From NCBI GenBank assembly GCA_018666555.1, contig JABIZD010000041.1, forward strand, positions 1 to 64,000: 64,000 nucleotides of DNA, read 5' to 3'. Under the pieces are notes generated by a model. The model was given only the letters and a program-made list of their open reading frames with translations, was not told the DNA's origin and did not search any database. The position numbers and the translations under genes are program-made. This document shows positions 35,322 through 44,505 of the stretch, one piece after another (position 1 is the first letter of the stretch; the number at the start of each line of letters is the position of its first letter). This DNA comes from Gammaproteobacteria bacterium. GTDB lineage: Bacteria > Pseudomonadota > Gammaproteobacteria > Pseudomonadales > Azotimanducaceae.

Positions 35322-36062
35322 TTATTGATCCGCTGCCGACTCTGATTCTGAGCCCTTATCCGTGATATTATCTTTGCTCTGCCTCAAAGCATGCGCTAAC
35401 AACGCTCGGTATAGTCTGACATTGAACTCCGCTCCGGTAATTCCAGTATGCTCGAGAGGATTATCGGTTTCCGTTTCTAATTCCAGCTCAATTGCCAGTT
35501 GCCCTCCAGCCAACCCCTTGAGACCGTGGGACCAGGCCATAGAGGGTAGATCCAGAATAAAATAATGGAACAGACGACGCCAGGTCAAGCCTTGTTTTCT
35601 AAACAAATGATCGACGAAACTGATATCAAACCAGGCATTGTAGGCGACGAAGAGAACACTTTTACTGCCAACGACTCGATCATGAAAATCAAGCCAATGA
35701 TCGATTGCTGCTGCCTCGCTGACATAGCCTCTGGTCGTCCATCGATCTATGGAAAAACCGTTAACTGCCACTGCACCTGCCTCGGCTCTGTCAGGATGAG
35801 CAGGCATGATTCTCAAAAACAATCGATCCAGCTCTTCCCCATTTAGATCGGTGATGATTACGCCAACATCAATAATTTCATGATAACCCGGCGTCAATCC
35901 TGTGGTTTCGACATCAACATGGGCAAGCAACCATTCCTGCGGCTCTGCCTGCGGGTTAGAACGGCTGATGGGTGCTCCTGCCATGTCTTTGACAAAGTCC
36001 GGTATAACATCTGCCTGGACTGTAAACGGCAGCAGCAGACAGCAGATCAAAATAACGCGCAT
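35322..36062 (-). CDS. Exported DEDD-family 3'-5' exonuclease-like protein
   Basis: A 246-residue protein with a DnaQ-type fold behind a signal peptide. Residues 1-17 (MRVILICCLLLPFTVQA) are a clear export signal with a cleavage site after Ala17. Exo I is HVDVETTGL with Asp50 and Glu52, and Exo II is AYNAWFDISFVDH with Asp146. Exo III has His205 (EHTGITGAEF), but the acid normally five residues later is Gly210; Glu212 is nearby. The ATG at 36062 has AGGAAAGGAAG four bases upstream. The family removes nucleotides from DNA or RNA ends, usually in the cytosol, so an exported copy with an altered last acid is odd. It could scavenge extracellular nucleic acid or be a non-catalytic binder. Confidence 0.8.
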   Translation of the reverse strand: MRVILICCLLLPFTVQADVIPDFVKDMAGAPISRSNPQAEPQEWLLAHVDVETTGLTPGYHEIIDVGVIITDLNGEELDRLFLRIMPAHPDRAEAGAVAVNGFSIDRWTTRGYVSEAAAIDHWLDFHDRVVGSKSVLFVAYNAWFDISFVDHLFRKQGLTWRRLFHYFILDLPSMAWSHGLKGLAGGQLAIELELETETDNPLEHTGITGAEFNVRLYRALLAHALRQSKDNITDKGSESESAADQ

Positions 36063-36240
36063 AATACTTCCTTTCCTGAACAACAGAGCCGCTAACCGAC
36101 ACTGGCAAGGCACGCCGGCAATGCCAGCACGGCTCACATCCCAGCCAATTGGCGCTTCCTCAATCACTAACACCGTTATTAGCGCATGGCCAAAAGCAAA
36201 CCCTAGTAGAACAGCCAGTGCTGATTTTAATGGGGCCTAC

Positions 36241-36900
36241 TCACGCTTTAGGCAACCGACCATCAACCTGTGCCTGGCGGATAGCGGTATCGCCGATGCT
36301 TTCAGGAACCTGCCAGGCGGCATCATTAGCGTAGGATTCAGCTATGATCTTATCTATTGCCGTAAACGAGGTTTCATCCAATTTCATGCCGGGAGCATCG
36401 GGCAAGCCACCGCCTGCTCGAAATTCCAGTAGTTCCACACCAGCTGGACCTGCTTTGTATTTGTAAGGCTGGCCATTAGGTACAAAAAAAGTGGACCCTG
36501 CCTTCAAGGTCTGGTTTCCCATAATGATTTCGCCCGCAACCACGTAGTACAGGCAATCACCAAATTTTGGATGACTATGCCTGAACAGCGGGAAATTAGC
36601 CCCAAACCAGACATGGACAAGACTCATGCCCGAGGGGTTTTTCTGAACTAGCAATGGCGTTGTCGTAGTTCCAGGTATGAACGCCTTTACCATTTCGCCA
36701 ATCTTTGTTCTAGCTTCGGCAGCGCCATACTTTTCCGCTAATGGTTCATGGGCGAAGCCATCAGCCGATTTATCAGCCCTAACTCGGGTTCTTTGCACTG
36801 GTGGCACGATTGCAGGGTTTGCATTAAGTTCAAATCCACCCCGCGGCGAGACAAATTTCTTTGCTTCCTCTGACACATCCTCATTTGATTGCACGCTCAT
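36241..36900 (-). CDS. Cupin-domain protein
   Basis: A 219-residue protein with a single cupin beta-barrel at about 105-190. Motif 1 reads FPLFRHSHPKFGDCLYYVVAGEI with two histidines and a Gly-Glu; motif 2 is STFFVPNGQPYKYKAGPAG. The third histidine expected in motif 2 is not evident, so metal binding may be altered. The 100 N-terminal residues are a polar leader without a signal peptide. ATG at 36900 is supported by AGAGGAGGG just upstream. Its substrate is unknown. The PhyH dioxygenase gene lies 48 bases upstream on the same strand, so the two probably form an operon in which the cupin may handle a related substrate, by inference. Confidence 0.82.
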   Translation of the reverse strand: MSVQSNEDVSEEAKKFVSPRGGFELNANPAIVPPVQRTRVRADKSADGFAHEPLAEKYGAAEARTKIGEMVKAFIPGTTTTPLLVQKNPSGMSLVHVWFGANFPLFRHSHPKFGDCLYYVVAGEIIMGNQTLKAGSTFFVPNGQPYKYKAGPAGVELLEFRAGGGLPDAPGMKLDETSFTAIDKIIAESYANDAAWQVPESIGDTAIRQAQVDGRLPKA

Positions 36901-36948
36901 GTACCCTCCTCTAGAAAATGTTGACAATCTACCTTCTACCGACTGGCC

Positions 36949-37839
36949 CTACATCATTTTTTGCTGTTGCGAGCCAAAGATTGTTGGCGCTTTTCCGCCT
37001 TTTACAGACCAATCTGGTGCACATCGCAAATCCCTACCCTGAATGCTGATACGCTGCGCTGAAGGTCCTTGAATAACTGTACCCGAAGCCCCTCCGAGGA
37101 CACTGTTAGCACCCAGGTTACTGATCGGATAAGAATCTATCGCCGAATAGGTTTGCAACAGTAACGGCCTACCCCTGTCTGAATCATTCGGCATGGACCC
37201 ATGAATCATACAGGCGTTATGGACCGTCACAGAACCCGCTGCACCTTTTAGCCAGACAGCTTTATCCAGTTCAAGTCGGTTTATATCCTTGTCCTGAATT
37301 GCCCCTGCCCATTGGTCCTGACTGTCGTATAAATCATAGATCCTGCCGTGATGACTACCTGGCACCACCCCCATCGGACCCATTTCGTCGTCAACTGCCG
37401 CAAGGTATACGCCGATGGTAAGTGGGGAAAAATCAGTATGCGGCCAGAACTGAATATCCTGATGCCACTTCACTTCTTCACCGCCTTCAGACCACTTATA
37501 GTTCAATTTACTATGGTGGAACCGAGCACTGCCACCCAATAGCGAACAGGCCAATTGAGCTATTGGCCCCTTCAATGCAAACTCCCAGAAGGTCGGGTGC
37601 TGGTCAACAGGCGAAACCAGTCGCCTTAGCTTGGGCTGCTCTGAGGTATGCCCTGGCGCAATATCAATGGCTTTACTGGACTGACTCAATGACCGACTGG
37701 CTTCTACAAATTCAGCGGCTGCTGTTTTCAGGCGTTCCAGCCAGGCTGGCTCAATCAAGCCTTCAATCAGCAAATAACCTTCTTTTTCATAACTTTCCAG
37801 TAAAGCGGTATCCGGCTGCATAACTTCATCCAACTGCAT
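36949..37839 (-). CDS. Phytanoyl-CoA dioxygenase (PhyH) family protein
   Basis: A 296-residue Fe(II)/2-oxoglutarate dioxygenase. The iron triad is complete: His126 and Asp128 in KWHQDIQFWPH, and His213 in ACMIHGSMPN, with Arg223 in DRGRPLLLQ as the likely 2-oxoglutarate ligand. The GPMGVVPGSHHG stretch (154-165) is typical of the family. AAAGGAA lies eight bases before the ATG. Known members hydroxylate phytanoyl-CoA, ectoine, phosphonates or other small molecules; nothing here fixes the substrate. It is upstream of the cupin gene, 48 bases away. A second PhyH gene is cut by the left window edge, and the two are not adjacent. Confidence 0.92.
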   Translation of the reverse strand: MQLDEVMQPDTALLESYEKEGYLLIEGLIEPAWLERLKTAAAEFVEASRSLSQSSKAIDIAPGHTSEQPKLRRLVSPVDQHPTFWEFALKGPIAQLACSLLGGSARFHHSKLNYKWSEGGEEVKWHQDIQFWPHTDFSPLTIGVYLAAVDDEMGPMGVVPGSHHGRIYDLYDSQDQWAGAIQDKDINRLELDKAVWLKGAAGSVTVHNACMIHGSMPNDSDRGRPLLLQTYSAIDSYPISNLGANSVLGGASGTVIQGPSAQRISIQGRDLRCAPDWSVKGGKAPTIFGSQQQKMM

Positions 37840-38522
37840 AATTAATGTTCCTTTCTATCAGACCTGCTGATTCCAGCATTACTTTGCTTCGCTGACCTTA
37901 ACCTATTACCTGTCTTTCGATATCCTAGCGCTAATTTAAGAGCCAGCCCAGATTTCCGGGCCCGATTCTATAGCAGCCAATCCGTAAAATTGACTACCAT
38001 AGCTTTCCAACAATGAGCAAACAATAAGGCTTTCCAACAATGAGCAAACAATAATCTGTCCTGAGGAACCAGTGTCATTACATTTTCTAGGCGCTAAAGC
38101 ATCCTATTGTTACCCTATTCTGGCATAAATTGATGAAATAGGTGATCCGGACCCCGTCCAAGCAACAGGAAACCAGAACAGGTCTATAAAAACCATTATT
38201 TAAAGTGGCATATAGCTGCCTTGAGCCGCGTTCTGGGATAGCAATAAAGTCACCAGAGGCAGGGAAGAACTACTCAAACCCTTAGTGTTGCTAGCGATTG
38301 CCATGTCTTTAATGCAGCACCAGGTGACCCCGCTAAAACAGCAGAGAGCAAAAACAGCAAAGACGCTGACCCTCAGCCAGCATCCAGATGAGAATTAAAC
38401 TCACCTTGGCTGGTTACTGACGGCTGTAATGCGAAGCTGACACAGTGGCTGCCTTCAGACCGTGAAGCTGATGTTTCTGATGCCTTTTGTCATCCTTTGC
38501 GTACTTTAAACAGGATTAATGA
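37840..38522. other. 683-base gene-poor region
   Basis: This is the longest stretch without a supported gene. It holds a 27-bp tandem duplication (38002-38055), annotated separately. A plus-strand frame is open for 44 codons at 38392-38526 but has no start codon or recognised family. The minus strand between the nucleotidase stop and the PhyH start has frequent stops. It may carry the PhyH promoter, or the remnants of a decayed gene. No tRNA, small RNA or mobile element was recognised. Confidence 0.5.
38002..38055. repeat. 27-bp perfect tandem duplication
   Basis: The unit GCTTTCCAACAATGAGCAAA followed by CAATAAG is present at 38002-38028 and repeated at 38029-38055 with only the last base changed. 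It is in a non-coding region about 160 bases upstream of the PhyH start. Two near-identical copies suggest a recent duplication. Confidence 0.8.
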
Positions 38523-40100
38523 CTAGTGGGTGCTGCTGACCTCGCCGTTTGAGACCACAACAAAGGCCCTCTGGCGACCCACCTGGGGGAGTCTGACCTG
38601 TTCTTTTTGCTGAAAATACCTGACAAACGCCGTTGACACCAGTTCATCACTGACGAACTCAATATGCTCTGGAAACATATCATAACCCTCCCCGCCAGTG
38701 GCGGTAAAAGATCCTGTTGCCAAGCGATAGGTCTTGTCCAAGGCGATTGCCTGCCCGGCAATCATTAGCTCAACAACTCTTTGTCCCGGTGGTCGCGACA
38801 GGTCATACCGCAAGGACAGGCCAGCATACTGGGGCAGGCCATATTCCCGGCGCAGACCATTTTCAATTGCAGCCAGTAGCACTGAACCCGGCAAAGCCAA
38901 TACGGTCACCTGATCCAGGAACGGGAAGGTATTGAGGATCATCTCGCGGGTCACCTCGCCTGCCGGGAGGTCGGCTCTGATCGCACCGGGGGTAATCATG
39001 CCGATATCTGTGTCATGGCGCTGTTTGAGAATATCTGCGAGTAAATTACCAATAGACGACTCTCTGTAATAGCGCCTGATCGCGACGGCATCGAGATTTC
39101 CAACCACCTCCATCAAAGACGGGTGCGCTGCTCTGGCTTCAGCAATCAATTCAGCTACACCAGCATGATCCTCCAGCGATTCTGCTATCACGGGTATCAA
39201 TTCCGCAGAAATCAATTTAGGTCTTGCCGCCTTGGCAAGAGCGAATTTAGCCACACCCAGGTGCTTTCCCTGACCGAATGTCTGCACTATCACAGTGCCA
39301 GTCTGCGGATGAATAACAGGCTGCCAGAGCCCATTATCTGAATGTCCGGAGACAATGAGGTCTACGCCTCGCACGGCTCCAGCCAGCTCATAATCATCGG
39401 CTATGCCCCTTTGCACTTCCGGGTCGGCTTCCTTATCAGTCTGCATGGGAGCGGTTTTACCTTGATGGGTCAACAAAATGACCATATCTACCTGGGGGGA
39501 TAATTCATCTACCCAATACTGGGCGCTAGCCAGTGGTTCCCTTATCTCCAGCCCGTCACGATTGACCTTCATCATCGTATTAATAAAAGCGTCTTCTCCC
39601 ATCAGGCCTATCACACCAATACTGACCCCTCCGCGCTTAAGAATACTGAACTGCCGGGCAAAGGGAATCTGCGATCCTGCATAAAAAATATTGGCATTAA
39701 GGACCGGGAACCGAGCTCGTTGCATAACCTTGTGCAGTAACTGCCAGCCATACTCAAACTCATGATTACCCAGATTCACTGCATCAAAGCCAATTTCACT
39801 ATAGAGGTCAAAAACAAGCCGGCCCTGGGTAGCCTTGGATAACGATCCCGTAAACATATCGCCAGCATCAAGCAGAAAACTCAACGGTACCTTACTGCGT
39901 TTGTGGTCAATGAGCGCCGCTAATTTAGCCAGCCCGCCTATTTCCTGCACGTCAGCTAACCAAAAAGCGTCCACGGGATCATAGACACTTTCAATATCGT
40001 TGGTATAGAAAATAGTCACTTCCTGCGACGCTGCTACGTTTAACAATGGCAAAGCCAAAGCAGTCAGCAGCAAACGCCGCGCGAGGCTGAATAGACGCAT
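38523..40100 (-). CDS. Exported bifunctional metallophosphatase/5'-nucleotidase (UshA family)
   Basis: A 525-residue periplasmic enzyme: a signal peptide at about 1-25, a metallophosphoesterase domain to about 340, and a 5'-nucleotidase C-terminal domain with GNLLADILKQRHDTDIGMI around 355-373 that binds the nucleoside. Metal motifs are NDIES (34-38), LLDAGDMFTG (77-86) and GNHEFEYG (111-118). In the first motif the usual Asp-x-His reads Asp35-Ile-Glu37, an altered metal ligand that I believe recurs in one subgroup. It should release phosphate from nucleotides or sugar nucleotides. Its ATG overlaps the upstream SDR stop by one base (TAATG), so translation is probably coupled. Confidence 0.87.
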   Translation of the reverse strand: MRLFSLARRLLLTALALPLLNVAASQEVTIFYTNDIESVYDPVDAFWLADVQEIGGLAKLAALIDHKRSKVPLSFLLDAGDMFTGSLSKATQGRLVFDLYSEIGFDAVNLGNHEFEYGWQLLHKVMQRARFPVLNANIFYAGSQIPFARQFSILKRGGVSIGVIGLMGEDAFINTMMKVNRDGLEIREPLASAQYWVDELSPQVDMVILLTHQGKTAPMQTDKEADPEVQRGIADDYELAGAVRGVDLIVSGHSDNGLWQPVIHPQTGTVIVQTFGQGKHLGVAKFALAKAARPKLISAELIPVIAESLEDHAGVAELIAEARAAHPSLMEVVGNLDAVAIRRYYRESSIGNLLADILKQRHDTDIGMITPGAIRADLPAGEVTREMILNTFPFLDQVTVLALPGSVLLAAIENGLRREYGLPQYAGLSLRYDLSRPPGQRVVELMIAGQAIALDKTYRLATGSFTATGGEGYDMFPEHIEFVSDELVSTAFVRYFQQKEQVRLPQVGRQRAFVVVSNGEVSSTH

Positions 40101-40897
40101 TACGCCTTCCTATCCTCATGGGCATTCAAAGTCGCTGCCTGAATTCGGCCAAAATAACCACCATCAACTGTTATCTCGACGCCGTTGAGCCATTCGGTCT
40201 CCATCAATGTGAACATTTCAACCACAGCAGCAACGTCATCGGGTTTGCCCGACCGACCGGTCTGATCGACTATCGAATCATATCGCTCTTGTCCCAATAA
40301 CTCTCGGAAACTATCTGACAGCGGCGTCTCGGTGATCCCCGGGTTAATACAATTCACTCGTATTTGCTTTTCTTTACCGGCAAGACAAGCCAGGTAGGTG
40401 TAGGCTGCAGCACACTGTTTTGATATTTTGTACGGGTCCTGCTGCCAATCTAACTGATGTTCCAACAACCAGGCTTCTTCCTGCTCTAACGTTGTCAACG
40501 CCAACATCCCTGCCACCACGTCGCTGTTATCCCGCCAGTCGCGTCCAGCACTGGAGGCGACAATCAACACCTGGCCACCGACCACCATCTTTTCATTTAA
40601 CTGTTCATTAAGAAATCGCAGTCCAAAGAAATTTACCCTGATCACCTGGCTTGGATCAGGGCGACATAGAGCTATACCAGCCACGTGGATAACCGCCCGA
40701 AGAGTATCGGGCAACAACACAATAGCCTGCTCAACACTGTTTCTATCTGAAATATCGCAGACTAGATTGCTTACTCCGGGCAAGCTGCTTGCTTCAAGGT
40801 CGAGATTCCAGATCGTAAAATCCCTGTCTACCAAACGGGCCACTACCGCTGCGCCGATCCCTGAGGCGCCGCCAGTCACTACAATATTTTCTGTCAT
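40100..40897 (-). CDS. Short-chain dehydrogenase/reductase (3-alpha-hydroxysteroid-dehydrogenase-like)
   Basis: A 265-residue SDR. TGGASGIG is at 8-15, an aspartate pair follows the second strand (NLDLE, 31-35) favouring NAD, VASSAGRDWR is at 113-122, and Tyr156 with Lys160 forms the active site in PYKISK. The insertion before the tyrosine and the overall layout are like Comamonas-type 3-alpha-hydroxysteroid dehydrogenase/carbonyl reductases. ATG at 40897 was preferred to an upstream TTG at 40924, though its ribosome binding site is weak. The stop codon shares one base with the start of the nucleotidase gene. The pairing of an SDR with a nucleotidase has no obvious metabolic explanation. It is divergent from the amidase gene. 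Confidence 0.88.
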   Translation of the reverse strand: MTENIVVTGGASGIGAAVVARLVDRDFTIWNLDLEASSLPGVSNLVCDISDRNSVEQAIVLLPDTLRAVIHVAGIALCRPDPSQVIRVNFFGLRFLNEQLNEKMVVGGQVLIVASSAGRDWRDNSDVVAGMLALTTLEQEEAWLLEHQLDWQQDPYKISKQCAAAYTYLACLAGKEKQIRVNCINPGITETPLSDSFRELLGQERYDSIVDQTGRSGKPDDVAAVVEMFTLMETEWLNGVEITVDGGYFGRIQAATLNAHEDRKA

Positions 40898-40958
40898 ACT
40901 CGCAGCATAAAGGGCTAAAACCAATCAAGTCAATGCATGCTATATTGCCTGCTGAATC

Positions 40959-40970
40959 AACTATATAGTT
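40959..40970. promoter_or_regulatory. 12-bp perfect palindrome in a divergent promoter region
   Basis: AACTATATAGTT reads the same on both strands and sits 62 bases from the minus-strand SDR start and 86 from the plus-strand amidase start. It may be a dimeric-repressor site or an AT-rich promoter element. Seen directly; the regulatory role is inference. Confidence 0.35.
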
Positions 40971-41055
40971 AAGGCAACCGAATTGGTTGGGCACCTGGCC
41001 AATACCCTACCTCAAAGGCAGGAGCCTAGTCCGCACCACCACCGACAGAAAATTT

Positions 41056-42501
41056 ATGAACCAACACCAGCAAGCACTAATTAAATTAACCGCCGTACAA
41101 GCCACCACTGCACTAAGGCTGCGAAACATCTCCGCTGAAGAATACCTGGAAGCCTATATCGCCCAGATTGAGACCGTCAACCCAACCATCAATGCTGTGG
41201 TTACCAAGAATTTTGAGCGTGCCAGGCAGGAAGCCAGCGCAGCACAGAAGCAGCTTGATAGGGCCAGGGATCACGGCGCACTGTTGGGCCTGCCCATTCT
41301 AATTAAGGATAATCAGTTAACGGCGGGCATCCGCACTACGCTGGGAAGCAAGATGTATGCTGGGCAAATACCGGCAAGAGATGCCGGAATCGTCAATCGC
41401 ATTAGGCACGCAGGCGGCATCATTATCGGTAAGACAAATATCCCTGAACTGAGTATCGGTGCAAACACAGTAAACACGCTGTTTGGGGCCACCTGTAATC
41501 CCTTTGCTGAGTCACTCACCTGCGGTGGAAGCTCCGGTGGCTCTGCTGCCGCTATTGCATCGAATATGGCTGCACTTGCAACCGGCTCAGACCACGGCGG
41601 TAGTCTCAGGATTCCAGCCAGTTTCTGTGGTGTAGTCGGATTTCGTGCCACGCCAGGCATCGTCCCCAACGAAGAAAGGACCATCACCCAGACTAATTAC
41701 AGTTTGCAGGGGCCGATCTCCCGCAACATAGGAGATGCCGGGTTATTAATGTCTGTAATCGCTCAAAGAGACCGAAGTGCTTTAAATGATCCCATGGCCT
41801 TCCCATTTGATAGCAGCCAATTTAGTCCGTTACCAGACATTGATCCCGGCCAGTTACGCGTTGCTTACAGCGAAGATTTAGGCGGCTTAACCGTATCAGC
41901 GCAAATTCGCCATCTTTTCCGTGCAAAGACCGCACAGATGAGCCATCTTTTTAAGCTCAGTGAAGACCACCCAATCGACCTTACAGAAGCGCCTGCAGCC
42001 GACTGGGCATTACGACAGGATGTATTCGCTACCCAATATTATGACCAACGGGATCAGTGGGGAAAGGATATGAACCCAAATGTCCTGTCCACTTATGATG
42101 CAGCGCTGAAAACACCATTACTTGATGTCGCTAAGGCACGACGAAAGCAGATCGAATTGTACAGGGAGTTTTCCCGCATATTCGACCACTTTGACCTGCT
42201 GATAATTCCCGGGGTAAGCGTTATGCCCTTCCCGTGGAGCGAGATGTATCCGGAACAAATAGATGGCGAGGTGGTAACCAATTATATGGCCTGGCTTGGC
42301 CTATCTTCTTCCCTGACGGTAATTGGTCATCCCGTGGCAGCAATCCCCTGCGGGTTAGATGCCCAGGGCACCCCATTTGGCTTACAGCTAATCGGCAAAC
42401 CTTTTGAAGATGCTAAATTGCTGACCATGGCCCAGGCGATTGAAACGGCACTCAACGGTATCCCCGCTTTAAGCAGGCCCGTGAGTCCATACAGCTATTG
42501 A
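41056..42501 (+). CDS. Amidase (amidase signature family)
   Basis: A 481-residue amidase. Lys84 is in LPILIKDN, the serine-rich block CGGSSGGSAAAI is at 157-168, and the nucleophile Ser183 is in GSDHGGSLRIPA. The usual Thr-Gly-Gly-Ser context here has His180 before the glycines. ATG at 41056 was chosen; the preceding 23 codons from a TTG are open but not family-like, and no strong ribosome binding site is adjacent, so the start is not certain. There is no signal peptide. No ring-opening or nitrile genes are nearby to suggest the amide. It is different in sequence from the amidase at 10698-12092. It ends convergently 19 bases from the BVMO gene. Confidence 0.88.
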   Translation: MNQHQQALIKLTAVQATTALRLRNISAEEYLEAYIAQIETVNPTINAVVTKNFERARQEASAAQKQLDRARDHGALLGLPILIKDNQLTAGIRTTLGSKMYAGQIPARDAGIVNRIRHAGGIIIGKTNIPELSIGANTVNTLFGATCNPFAESLTCGGSSGGSAAAIASNMAALATGSDHGGSLRIPASFCGVVGFRATPGIVPNEERTITQTNYSLQGPISRNIGDAGLLMSVIAQRDRSALNDPMAFPFDSSQFSPLPDIDPGQLRVAYSEDLGGLTVSAQIRHLFRAKTAQMSHLFKLSEDHPIDLTEAPAADWALRQDVFATQYYDQRDQWGKDMNPNVLSTYDAALKTPLLDVAKARRKQIELYREFSRIFDHFDLLIIPGVSVMPFPWSEMYPEQIDGEVVTNYMAWLGLSSSLTVIGHPVAAIPCGLDAQGTPFGLQLIGKPFEDAKLLTMAQAIETALNGIPALSRPVSPYSY

Positions 42502-42520
42502 GTATTGGAAGCACAATGCC

Positions 42521-44155
42521 TCAAGCTGAAAACCGGAATCCCCTGTAACCCGCTTCGGCGATTTGATCGCAGATTTCCCGATAGGGCCCCACGCCTGCAG
42601 CATAAGGCATGAAAACCCGGGGTTTTCCCTTAACATTAGCGCCGAGATACCAGGATCCTCCCTTGGGGAAAAGAGTCCCATTAGCCACATCGTTTACATG
42701 ACCGACCCACTGTTCCTGCGCCGACTGATCAGCGCAGATGCTGGTAAAGCCATTGTCACCCATGTAAGTGATACAGCCTGTTATCCAATCGACATGCTGT
42801 TCAATTGAAACAAGCATATTAGACAATACCGATGGACTCCCAGGGCCAGTTATCGTGAACAGGTTGGGGAACCCGTTAACGGACAGGCCAAGATAGCTTT
42901 TCGGGCCTTCTGCCCAGGCATCTCGAAGCTGCACTCCGTCCTGGCCAATAATGTCCATACCCAGTAACGCGCCCGTCATGGCATCAAAGCCAGTCGCGAG
43001 CACCAGCGTGTCCAATTCAACAAATTCAGAAGCCGTCTCGACCCCGGTCGCTGTGATTTTACTGATAGGTGATTTTCGCAGGTCCAGTAACCTTACATTA
43101 GCCCGGTTATACGTTTCGAAGTAATCAATATCAACACAGATTCGACGCGTTCCTATGGGGTGATTGCCTGGACACAGTGAAGTCGCCGTTTCCGGGTCGT
43201 TTACTATAGTTCTGATTTTATCGTGAACAAATTTCTGCACAAACTGATTAGTAGATTCATTCATCATGGTATCGCCGATTGCTCCCAAAAAAATGGCCCC
43301 ACCACGGGTCCAGGCAGCTTGCAATAACTGCTCAGCCTGCCCCGAATCAATGGAATCCATCAAAATTGGTTCCCGTGCCTCGGCTAACGGTTCAATATCA
43401 AGGTCACCAAACCCTGAACCGATACCCTTTTGATGGTTCTCCCGGTGAGCCCGATAATTCGATTTAAACTGGTTTACCCAATCCCGGTTCAGCAGGTTAT
43501 TTTTAGCTGGCACGCTGAAATTAGGGGTACGCTGGAATACCGTCAGCTTTCCTGCAGACTCGGCTATCACCGGTATCGCCTGTATCGCCGAGGAGCCTGT
43601 GCCGATAATACCAACGCGCTGACTACTAAAAGTCACTTCCTGGTGTGGCCATTGACTGGCCTGATAACGGTTTCCTGCAAATGAATCCAGCCCTTCTATA
43701 GCCGGTAATTGTGGAACTGAAAGACAGCCAGTAGCCATAATACAATACTGCCCTGTGACTCGATCCCCTTGCTCAGTGGTTACGCTCCAGCGTCGCCGTT
43801 GCTCGTTCCACTCAACCGAATTGACCCGACAGCCAAAGTGGATATCGCGTAGCAGGTCAAAGCGTTCAGCCACGTGTTTTGCATATTGAAGTATTTCAGG
43901 TTGCCGGGAATACCGCTCTGACCACTGCCATTCCTGTTCCAACTCCTCGGAGAAACCAAACGAATAAGCCAGGCTTTCGGCATCACAGCGAGCGCCGGGA
44001 TAGCGATTCCAATACCAGGTGCCGCCCACATCATCACCCTGCTCATAGATTCGCGCTGTCAGGCCGAGCCCCCTAAGACGATGCAGCATGTAAAGCCCGG
44101 CAAATCCAGCACCGACGATAACCACATCAAAACACTCTTCACTATTTATGGACAT
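42521..44155 (-). CDS. Flavin-containing monooxygenase of the Baeyer-Villiger (BVMO) type, altered fingerprint
   Basis: A 544-residue FAD/NADPH monooxygenase-type protein. The FAD motif GAGFAG is at 15-20, and DVGGTWYWNRYPGARCDAES follows near 41-60, strongly typical of cyclohexanone-monooxygenase-like enzymes. A second Rossmann motif GIIGTGSSA is near 183-191. The BVMO fingerprint FxGxxxHxxxWP reads F159-A-G-N-R-Y-Gln165-A-S-Q-W169-P170, so the fingerprint histidine is glutamine. This residue is important in the NADPH cycle of studied BVMOs, so activity may be changed. ATG at 44155 is preferred over a TTG at 44170. Family reactions turn ketones into esters or lactones. It is a single gene convergent with the amidase gene. 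Confidence 0.88.
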   Translation of the reverse strand: MSINSEECFDVVIVGAGFAGLYMLHRLRGLGLTARIYEQGDDVGGTWYWNRYPGARCDAESLAYSFGFSEELEQEWQWSERYSRQPEILQYAKHVAERFDLLRDIHFGCRVNSVEWNEQRRRWSVTTEQGDRVTGQYCIMATGCLSVPQLPAIEGLDSFAGNRYQASQWPHQEVTFSSQRVGIIGTGSSAIQAIPVIAESAGKLTVFQRTPNFSVPAKNNLLNRDWVNQFKSNYRAHRENHQKGIGSGFGDLDIEPLAEAREPILMDSIDSGQAEQLLQAAWTRGGAIFLGAIGDTMMNESTNQFVQKFVHDKIRTIVNDPETATSLCPGNHPIGTRRICVDIDYFETYNRANVRLLDLRKSPISKITATGVETASEFVELDTLVLATGFDAMTGALLGMDIIGQDGVQLRDAWAEGPKSYLGLSVNGFPNLFTITGPGSPSVLSNMLVSIEQHVDWITGCITYMGDNGFTSICADQSAQEQWVGHVNDVANGTLFPKGGSWYLGANVKGKPRVFMPYAAGVGPYREICDQIAEAGYRGFRFSA

Positions 44156-44505
44156 ATCCAGCTCTGTCAAAACGATGGTTCAAGGCAACCACTACCCTAA
44201 CGAAGATAAAAGAAGCCGCGATTGATATCAACCCATAGTGACACAATTAAGACTGCGAAGTCACAGCAGCTACAATAATCATAATGAGACCAGTCAATGC
44301 AGATAAAGACACCTCGTCTTACCAAACCCAAAGTGCATTCTTACAAATCAGTAGCGTCATGGATGACCACTATTTATACTGTCACGATGAAAACCTGTAG
44401 ATTGTATAGAGAATTCAAAATCAGGAGAGTCTACCACCGTCAAAAAGGGCTAAAACAAGTTGCCGAGCAAGCATTACCATCCCTGAAGACTATCAGGCTA
44501 ATGCC
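44156..44505. other. 350-base region without a supported gene
   Basis: Upstream of both the minus-strand BVMO gene and the plus-strand small exported protein. A 71-codon plus frame at 44297-44512 lacks a ribosome binding site and any recognisable text, and it runs into the next gene; it was not accepted. Nothing else was recognised. Confidence 0.4.

Noticed and set aside
38392-38526. 44-codon open plus-strand frame
   Set aside because: No start codon, unknown text, and it overlaps the nucleotidase end.
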